Source of the DNA: Symbiodinium natans
Lineage: Eukaryota > Sar > Dinophyceae > Suessiales > Symbiodiniaceae
DNA: 64,000 nt
Direction: 5' to 3'
Assembly: GCA_905221605.1 (NCBI GenBank)
Contig: CAJNDS010002746.1
Location: 1,039,389 to 1,103,388 of the forward strand
Position numbers and translations under genes: made by a program. Below the pieces are notes generated by a model. The model was not told the DNA's origin and made no database searches. It worked only from the letters and a program-made list of their open reading frames with translations. This document shows, piece by piece, positions 52,101-62,500 of the stretch; position 1 is the stretch's first letter, and every line of letters starts with the position of its first letter.

Positions 52101-55100
52101 GGTTTGGGGTTTGGGGTTTAGGGTAATTATTCTTCGGGTACGGGGTATTATTAGGGTATTCGGGTTTCGGGTGTTATTAGGGTATTAGGGTTTAGGGTTG
52201 AGGGAAGATCTCCGAGATCCTTGGGCGTTTAGGGGTTTAGGGTCTAGGGTCTTGGGGTTCAGGGTTGTTTTAGGGTTCAGGGGGCAGACCTCCGGGTTTA
52301 GGCATGCTAATGTTTGGGGTTCAGGGCTATTTTAGGGCGAGCACCTTCCGAACGAAATCTCATTTGGGGAACTAATAAGGCCTCTGCAGGCTTTGAAGGC
52401 TCCAGGTAAGAGGGCTGAGGGCCGTGGGTTGCTTTTCTCTCTTCAGACACTGGGCTTGACACGTTCTGTGTCTGGCTCAGAGGGTCTTTTTTGCGTTCTT
52501 GGGTTGACTTAAGCCTAAACCCTAAACCCTAAACCCTCAACCCTCAACCCTAAACCCTAAACCCTAAACCTCCAGTTGGAGAGCTGACAAGGCCCCAAGG
52601 GAACTTGGGAAATTTCTTTGGGGATCTTCGGCGTAGCAACGCCGAGGCCCTAATCCTCAAAGCCCTAAACCCTCAAAGCCCTACGTAAACATTAAACCCT
52701 AAACCCTAATCCCTAAACCCCAAACCCTAAACCCCAAACCCTAAACCCTCAAACCCTAAACCCTAGACAAAAGGATCCCCAAGTCCCCAATATGCCGGGG
52801 GCGCATGAGCCAGGAGATCGGGCCGAAGCCCACCTGCTCCCACAAGCCGAAGCGCTAGGCCCTAGACACCAACCTGTGGTTGCTTTCGCAAGCACCCCAT
52901 CTAGGCGGGATTAGGGTTTCGGGTTTAGGGTTTAGGGCTAGGGTTTAGAGTTCGGCGTCTGGGTTTGGGGTTTAGGGCTAGGGCTTATAGAGTTTGGGGC
53001 TTAGCAGGGTGACCCCCAAATGCCTGGTAGCCACTCACGTAGATCATGAGCGCCACGACCTGGGCCGGGAATGCTCTGCTACCCTGAGTCCCAAACCTTG
53101 CAAGCCCTAAACCCCTAAAGCCCTAAAGCCCTAAAGCACTAAAGCCCTAAAACCCCTAAAGCCCTAAACCCCTAAATCCCTAAACGGGCTTCGGTTTTTC
53201 AGGGTCGGGTTTGTGGTTTCGGGCTTTCTTCCAGAACATAGGGTTTCTAGGGGATACTAAGTAGTATGAGCTTCTAAGTAATTTTCTTTGAACCATAATA
53301 AGAACAATCTTGTTGATATTCCCGTGGGCTTTAAATTGATATACATGCAGCATACTTCCTAAGGAAACTGGAGGTCATGCTTGAGGGATCAAAGGTTTCG
53401 GAGTAAGAAGCTGAGTCAGCACATGGGTCTGGTATTCTGGGCCTCAAAGATGGGTCAGCTGAGCGAGCGGCAGTGGTTATGGCCCAGGGCCGCGGAACGC
53501 TGACCTGGCAGCACCGGTAGAAGAGGCGAAAGAAGGCCGAGCCATGAGCCAAACATCCCCCGTCCCGCAAATTCGGCCCCACAAGCGCTTTGGAACTCAA
53601 GCCCCAAGAAGACCCCCAAATCGCAAACCTCCAGGCATCTCACGCGCGACACTTTCCACAGATGCAAGCGTACGAATGAGGCTAGCGCCGCCTCAACCTG
53701 TTGACCTGGATGATCTCTTCTAGGGCTATAGAGCCTTGTCGCGTAGTGCTTGTAACCAAGAGACTCCAACCCCCTAACGAGGCAACCGCCTTGTAGGATG
53801 TCAAGGGTCAAATTACCTAAATGATGGCCCTCTACTCCGGGGGGTACCCTACAAACAAGGGGCCGAAGAGTCGCAGTCACCGCGCTAGGGGCTACTCCTC
53901 GCGTGCCTTATCCTGAGGGCAGTCGGCCATGGGCACGCTCTCCTGCTGGTGTTTACGGGTTATAGGGTTTTATAGGGTGTATAGGGTTTACAGGGTATGT
54001 AGGGTTCATAGGGTTTTTAGAGGGTATACAGGGTTCATGGGGTTTTAGAGGGTTTTTGGGGTCTTCGGCTTCTGGGTTCCGGGTCCGGCTGCGGGGGGCT
54101 GCGCTCCTTACGCAGCGCTCCTCGAGCCTAAGATTGACCTTGGAACCCTTAAACTCACCGAGTCCTAAACCCTATAAGAAGAGGGGGGGACCCGAACGTC
54201 TCTTACCCGAAGCCAGGCACCCCCAGAAAATTTCAAAGTGAGCCCTGAGCCCAAGAAGACGCAGCGCCACAGCTTCCCGCCCCAAGAATGAACCCAACCG
54301 CAACATCCTGGAATCCCAGCCGCAGTGACCTTCCCGCTAAACCCCAAACCCTTAACCCTTAACCCTTAACCCGAAACCCGAAACCCTAAACCCTAAAACC
54401 CTGAAGCATAAACCCTAAACCCTGAACCCTAAACCCTAAAACTCAAAACCCTAAGCCCTGAACCCTGAACCCGAAACCCCTACTAAACCTTGAGCCCTGA
54501 ACCCTAAACCCTAAACCCCAAACCCCAAACCCTAAACCCTAAACCCACCGCGGCCTCGCAGCTTCGGAAGCTGAAAGCCACACCCAGCAGGGCCAGGGCA
54601 AAGATCATCATCCCCTGGTAGGTTGGGTTTAGGGTTTAGGGTTTAGGGTTTTAGGGTTTTAGGGTTTTAGGGTTTAGGGTTTAGGGTTTAGGGTTTAGGG
54701 TTTAGGGTTTAGGGTTTAGGGTGTAGGGTGTAGGGTGTAGGGTGTAGGGTGTAGGGTGTAGGGTGTAGGGTTTAGGGTTTAGGGTTTAGGGTTTAGGGAT
54801 ACTAGCCGACTTGGGCATGTGAAGGGGCTGGGACTAGGGCCCAGGGTTCGGGGTTTCAGGTTCAGGGCGGCTGTCGATTTAGCGCTTTGGGCTTGAAAAT
54901 TGCTTAGGGTTTCAGATGTCGAGCCGAGGGCTTAGCGGATTTGAGTATGGTTCAGGGTTTAATCAGGATTTGGGGGGGCTTGGGGCTTGTGGGTTGGGCA
55001 ACATCTGAGCTCGCAGCGATACCCCACATGAGCAACTGTCTGCGACCGTACCTGGCAAGTGAGATGCAAAAGGGGCAAAGAGCACACACAACCCTACCTG

Positions 55101-56523
55101 CCAAACCCTAGTCTTGTTTTTTCGTCTGGAGGGGGGGTGGGGTTATGGGAACGTAACCCGTAACAAGAACACAAGGTGTACCACTGCCACATGAGCGAGC
55201 AAACAATAACCCCTAAACCCCTAAACCCCAAAACCCCTAAACCCCTAAACCCTTAAACCCCTAAACCCCTAAACCCCTAAACCCCTAACCCCCTAAACCC
55301 CCTAAACCCCCTAAACCCCCTAACCCCTAAACCCCTAAACCCCTAACCCCAAACCCCAGCCCCAACCCTACAAGGTGAAGGTGTCGAGTCTGGGCCTCAA
55401 GGTGTTGGAGTTAGCAGGTCGCAGCCTTAGGCTTAAGAAGTGCAGAGACCGCCTATTGGGCCAGCTACTGCCCTTTTTGGGGTCTACCTTACGAAAGAAC
55501 CCCCCTTAACCAAAAAACTTCCAGAACTACCCTATGGGCTGAGTTCCATGCGGCCCAGGGACAGGTCGACCCTCCACACTGTGAAGAGCGTCGCCAGCAG
55601 CTTTACGAAGCCTAAGGCTTCATGTTCGGGTTTAGGGTTTGGGGTTTGGGGTTTAGGATTTAGGGTTTAGGGTTTATGGTTTAGGGTTTAGGGTTTAGGG
55701 TTTAGGGTTTAGGGGATAGGGGATAGGGTTTGGGGTTTGGGGTTAGGGTTTAGGGTTTTCAAGGGTTTAGGGTTTTCAAGGGTTTCGGGTTTAGGGTTTA
55801 GGTGAGTTACGATTCCTAAGGCTTCATACTCGGGATGGTGCAAGGTTTTGGTTCAGGGTTAGGGTTTACAAGGGACGATGGGGGTGATGTAGGGGCAAGT
55901 TTGGTACGTCAGATACGAGTCGGGACCAGAAAATCAGGTACTGAAAGAAGCCCAACGCTCTGGCGAGCTAAGAGGCACTAAAAGACCTCTCACTGCAATC
56001 CCAGCAAGCTCAGCACATAAACTCCCAAATCCTGAAATTCTCCCTAAACCCCCAAAACCCAAAACCCAAAACCCAAAACCCAAAACCCAAAACCCAAAAC
56101 CCAAAACCCTAAACCCTAAACCCTAAACCCTAAACCCTAAACCCTAAACCCTAAACCCTAAACCCTAAACCCTAAACCCTAAACCCTAAACCCTAAACCC
56201 TAAGCATGCACACGCACCACTAGGGAACAGGCCCACGCCCACCGAGCTGAGCGCAGCCGCGCCAGCGAACCCGGCGCTCTGAGGAGCGTTGGCGAGGAGG
56301 TTTAGGGCTTGGGCTTTAGGGTTAGATTTGGGGGTTAGGGTTTAGGGTTTCGGGTTTCGGGTTTAGGGTTTAGGGTTTAGGGTTTAGGGTTTAGGGCTTA
56401 GGGCTTAGGGCTTAGGGCTTAGGGTTTGGGGTTTAGGGTTCAGGGTTCAGGGTTCAGGGTTCAGGGTTCAGGGTTCAGGGTTCAGGGTTCAGGGTTCAGG
56501 TCTCAGGTCTCAGGTCTCAGGGT

Positions 56524-56576
<53 letters not shown>

Positions 56577-59500
56577 GGTTTAGGGCTTACTTGTTGTTTT
56601 CGCTTCTTCTTATCTTTTCTTTGTTTGGGGTGGGGGTTGGTCCAGCTGGTCGAGCTTAGAGCCAGTCCCTGAGAAAAAAACAAACGCATCGACCAAAATT
56701 TCCCTAAGATCCCGAAACCCTAAACGCTAAACCCTATAGCATAAACCTAAACCTTTCCCTAAAGCATTCAACTCTAAAAGCCCTTCACCCGATGCAAACC
56801 CCCAAGCTCCACAACCCCGAGAGGCTAAGTCCCCAACCCTACACTGCCCCACACTGCCCTACACCCCCCAAACTCTGAGAGCCTGAAACCCCAAACCATA
56901 AACCCTACAGTGCACTCTACACCCAGAGCCCTAAGTTCTAAACCTGAACCCTAAACCCTAAACCCTAAACCCTAAACCCTAAACCCTAAACCCTAAACCC
57001 TAAACCCCTAAACCCTAAACCCTAAGCAGCCTTGAAGATATTGGTGGCGAAGTAGAGGACTGAGGGCTGTCCCGTGACCTGCAGGGGTTTAGGGTTTAGG
57101 GTTTAGGGTTTAGGGTTTAGGGTTCAGGGTTCAGGGTTCAAGGTCTAGGGTTCGGGGTCTAGGGTTAAGGGTTTCGGGTTCAGGGTTCAGGGTTTAGGGT
57201 TTCGAGTTTTAGGGTTTAGGGTTTAGGGTTTGGGGCTTGGGGTTTAGGCTTTAGGGTTTGGGGTTTAGGGTTTAGGGTTTAGGGCTAAACCCTAAGTAAA
57301 GGTGCAAGTCCAAGAACCCTGAAACCCCAGCAGCACATCCCTAACGCCCCGTGGTTTAAAACCTTGAACCTCCAAACCCACCCTGAACCCTGAACCCTTA
57401 ACCTCTAAGCCCACAAACCTCCGCCAAAAGCTTAGTAGAACACCCTAACCCTAAACCCTAAACCGTATAAACCCTATAAACCCTATAAACCCTAAACCCT
57501 AAACGCTAAACCCTAAAGCAACCCCGCTGACCTGCTGCAAGAAGACGAGGCCACAGCCAATGACCAGAGGCCGAGGATACCGAAGCGTATCCTCGGCACA
57601 GGGCTGCTCTTAAAGATACTTTCAGCACTTAAGGCCTCAAGAGGGGTTTGGGGTTTAGGGTTTCGGGTTCAGGGTTCAAGGTTTCGGGGTTTAGGGTGTT
57701 AGCGTTTAGGGGTTCGCCCAGGAGCACCCTCAGCTTAGGCCCTAAGGCGCTCAAGGCGCCGTAGCCCTTAACCTTAAAGCACCTCTTTCCTAAGCCTTGC
57801 AACCCTAAGCCTGCCCTAAGGCGGGACTTCTTGGCCCTAAGGCCGACTGACAGACCGCCTTGAGGCATCGTGGGGTAACCCCTAAACCCTAAACCCTAAA
57901 CCCTAAACCCTAAACCCCAAACCCTAAAGCACCCTAAACCCTAAACCCTAAACCCTAAACAAGCACAACCGGCTTCTGGACATGCTGCAAGACGGAACGC
58001 GTACACGTTTCAGCCCTAAAATCCTAAATCCTGAACCCTGAACTCCCCAAACCAGGAAGGAAGCCCCTTAAACCTTATGACCTGATAACCTCAAAGCCCT
58101 AAACCCTAAACCCTAAACCCTAAACCCGAAACCCTAAACCCCAAAGCCCCAAATCTGCGGCCGGACTCCCTTCGACCCAGTTGCTGTGCAGCTGGCGGAG
58201 CCAGCAGTTCCTGCGGAGGCCTGCACGCCCGAAATCTCCAACCCCGAGCTTCTCAAGGTTTAGGGTTTAGGGTTTAGGGTTTTTAGGGTTTAGGGTTTAG
58301 GGTTTAGGGTTTAGGGTTTCGGGTTTAGGGTTTAGGGTTTAGGGTTTAGGGTTTAGGGTTTAGGGTTTAGGGTTTAGGGTTTAGGGTTTAGGGTTTAGGG
58401 TTTAGGGCTTAGGGAGGGCTTAGGGCATAGGGTTTAGGGGGCAGAATTATAGAGTTCTTAAGGGACGGGGGATTCAAGGGGGCTACGTACCTAGCAAATC
58501 TAAGGGAAGCTTAGGGAGCCTTAGGGAGTAGTGAGGAGGATTAGTTTGAGGGTTTAGGGGCCCTCAACTCTCAACCCTTAACCCTAACCTGGGGCAGACG
58601 AGGGTTTGGGGTTTGGGGTCTGGGGTGTATCAAGGTTTCAGGGCATGCCATGGCAGCTCTCGACTGGTTGCCCATGAAACTAAGGCTATTTCGAGGTAAG
58701 TAAGCCTAATGATTGTTAGGAAGCCCATGCGAAAACCCTCTGAGCCTGTATCCTCCACGTCAACCTCGTTACCTAAACACCCGACCACCCTCGTTAGGGG
58801 TTTTGGGTTTTTTTGGCCTGGTGTTTAGGGTTTTCGGGCTATAGGGTTGAGGGTTTAACTCTTAAAAAAGGACCCCACCCTGACACCCTTGAGCACTCAT
58901 CCCAAGAACCTCAGCGACATCCTGCCCTAGCTGTGCAAGCACTTCATCGGAACCCTTACACAACAGGGATCCTTGGTTCAGGGGTTAAAGTTTTAAGGGA
59001 ACTCCAAACCCCCAATGCTGAACACACATGGAGGCTTCTGTAATAATAATTCGCCAAACTCCAAACCCATACCCCTCAACCTGTAAAAAGAGAATATAAG
59101 GGAGTCCAAGGGAGGATGTTACCATGCCCCATAATTTCTTTTAAGGGTATGGCCTAGGGGTATGCTGAATATGTACCCCTATGGAAACCCTAAACCCTAA
59201 ACCCTAAACCCTAAACCCTAAAGATCCTAAACTCCTAAACCGAGCTCGGTCTTAGGGGGACAGCCCACGCCTCGCGTGCGTCATTGAGCATGGTGCGGAA
59301 CTCTTGCTCCACCGCCTCGAGGTCCCCCAGACCCCAGAGCTTGGGGTTTAGGAGTGGTTTAGGGTTTAGGGTTTACGGTTTAGGGTTTGGGGTTTAGGGT
59401 TCAGGGTTTAGGGTTCTGGGGCTTGAGTGCTTAGCTGCTTAACCTGCGGGGTTGAGGGTTGCGGGCAGTTTCTGGGGACTCTACAAGCGCTTAAAGACAT

Positions 59501-62500
59501 CACGGTTCCTTCGGGCTTTAGGGTGTTCGGTTGCCACGAGGACTTTCTCCGCCATTACGCCCGACAAACCCTAAGCCGCCTAACCCGAAGTTTGACAAAA
59601 CTAGGAGACCCCATGACACCTAAACTTTAATTAAACCCTAACCCTCCAACTGGGTCCACATAATCTAAGGGCCTTCATGATTCGAATAGGGTTTGGGGGG
59701 GTTAATACAGTACAATCATGTAGGGACCACAAGGGAATCCTATTCGAAATTCTTCCGCTTACAGTCTTAGGACCCCCGCTTCTGAAGTCCCAAAAGCAGT
59801 GACCACTGGGGTTTAGGTTCAGGTTAGGGTTTAGGGTCCCTCGACCCTAATGAAACCCTAAACCCTAATCCTTTTACGTGCTTGAAAGGCCAAATCTCGA
59901 CTCGTCCTCCCAACAGACCCATGTCTACTCACGGAACCGGCCGCTCCAGCGAGGGTGCAGGGTTTATATGGTTTGGCAGCTGATGCTCATGATGCTTTTG
60001 GCCAGGGGCCTGATGTGAGAGGGCCCGCAGCTGACCGCAGCTGATGTTCATGATGCTCGGCGTGATGTGCGAGGGCCCGCAGCTGATGCTCATGCTGCTT
60101 TGGCCTGGGTCGCGCCCGCCCAGACGTGAGAGGGCCCGCAGCTGATGCTCATGATGGCCTGGCGGCCTTCCTGGGTGTTTGGCCTGGCCCGCCACCTACC
60201 GTTCATATTCGCCTCGGCTTCTGGCCGACAGGCGTCTAGAACAAGCAGACAAGGATTTGGCTTCCTCTTTCGCCACCCGGGTCAGCCCGGCTGCCGAGCC
60301 AGCAGCACGCGCAAGCGTTTACAACTACAGTGGCCCCATTTTATGCCTCAACCCTGCACTCTAAACCCTACCTGGACCCCCAAAGTATGTAAGAAAAGGT
60401 TCGCCCCAAACCCTTAAAGGGGCCAATAGTTTGGGCACACCCTTTGCCTGAAAACCCAGGTCCTTGATAACCCCTAAACCCTAAACCCTGGGCCTGAGAA
60501 CCCTTCTTCTGGGAAAACCCTAAACCCTAAACCCTAAACCCTAAACCCTAAACCCCTAAACCCTATACCCTAAACCCTAAACCCTAAACCCTAAACCCTA
60601 AACCCTAAACCCTAAACCCTAAACCCTAAACCCTAAACCCTAAACCCTAAACCCTAAACCCTAAACCCAAACTCTGAACCCCCGGTGGCCCAAAAAGGGG
60701 CGCCTCCTCGGACTCACCCCGGAAGAAGGCCAGGGCCTGACGCGGCCGTGTCGGGGTGTTTTGGGTTTAGGGGTTTGGGGGTTTAGGAGGTTTAAGGGGT
60801 TTAGGGGTTTCGGGGTTCAGGGGTTTAGGGGTTTAGGGGTTTAGGGGTTTAGGGGTTTAGGGGTTTAGGGGTTTAGGAGGTTTAAGGGGTTTAGGGGTTT
60901 CGGGGTTCAGGGGTTTAGGGGTTTAGGGGTTTAGGGGTTTAGGGGTTTAGGGGTTTAGGGGTTTCGGGGTTTAGGGGTTTAGGGGTTTAGGGGTTTCGGG
61001 GTTTCGGGGTTTCGGGGTTTAGGGCATTAGGGGTTTAGGGGTTTAGGGGTTTAGGGGTTTCGGGGTTCGGGGTTCGGGGTTATGGGGTTAGGGGTTTAGG
61101 GGTTTAGGGGTTCAGTGGTTTAGGGGTTTAGGGGCTCAGGGCTTTGGGGATACTTAGGACCTACCTCGTAGTGCCGCAGAGCCTCCAACCAAGCCAAACA
61201 GCCTAAGCCAAACCTGCTCCCCATCCAACAATAAAAATCACAGAGGCCGATGGGATGCCCATGATAAAACCCTGAACACTCGAGCCCTGAGCAAGGATAT
61301 TCTTGTTCCTTGGGCCCTAAGCCCTCAACCCTAAGCCCTAAGCCCTAAGCCCAAGCCCTAAGCCCTAAGCCCTTAGCCCTTAGCCCTTAGCCCTACGCCC
61401 TAAGCCCTAAGCCCTAAGGCCTAAGCCCTAAGCCCTAAGCCCTAAGCCCTAAACGTGACAAAAGCATCACGCGGAAAGGTACGGACCCTGAACCCTAAAC
61501 CCTGAAACACTCAAGCCCTTAACCCCTTAAACCCTTCAACCCTCAAGCCCTTCAACCCGTGTGCTAAAACTCCGGCAACACCCTGAACCCTAAACGCCTA
61601 AACCCTATACTCTAAACCCTAAACCCTAAACCCTAAACACTAAGCCCTATGCCCTAAACCCTAAACCCTAACCCCTCGCCCTACCCCTAAACCCAAAACA
61701 CCAAAAGCCCTCAACCCCTTAACCCCTGAACCGAACTCGGCACGGAACCTGGCGTGCTTCGATGGCCAAGGGGGACTCCCCTGCCTGTCAGAGCTACGGC
61801 TTGACACAGGGTTGTCAAAGATACCAAGTGGAGGGCTCAGGGTTTAGGGTTTAGGGTTGAGGGTTTAGGGTTCAGAGTTTAGGGTTTAGGGTTCAGGGTT
61901 CGGGTTTGGGGTTTAGGGTTTAGGCTTGGTTCAGGTTTACTGCTTCACTGCGCGTCAAGGGAGGCGCCAGACTGAGGTTGTCTGATCTTTTTTAGAAGCT
62001 GGTATCTGCGGAAAGCAAGTCCTGCTCATGCTTTTTCAAACTTGGGACCAGGAGAAGTTCATGAACCCTAAACCCTAAACCCGAAACCCTACACCCTAAA
62101 TTCCGAAACCCTGAACCTTCAACCCGACTTCAAGAAGCCCAAAGCCCAAAGCCCAAAGCCCAAAGCCCAAAGCCCAAAGCCCAAAGCCCAAAGCCCGCAC
62201 TCTAAAACCCTGAAGGCTAAACCACCACAGCCAACAAGAAGCCATCCCAGAATCATAGAGGACCTGTGGAACTGTCTTCTCTTGACGTTTCTATAAGATT
62301 TACCCTAAACCCTAAACCCTAAACCCTAAACCCTAAACCCTAAACCCTAAACCCTAAACCCTAAACCCCAGCGGATGTAGAGGGAAAGCGCCTGCAGCAG
62401 TGCCGAGTCCTGCAGACTCCGGAGCACCAGCCACCGTGGCGAGTTGGGGATGAAGACGATGCCCACCTCCCGGCGAGACTCCCGGGTTTAGGGGTTAGGG

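Noticed and set aside
53455-53880. 141-codon minus-strand frame
   Set aside because: Not low complexity, but lies in a transporter intron, matches no family I know and lacks clear splice borders; kept only as part of the intron description.
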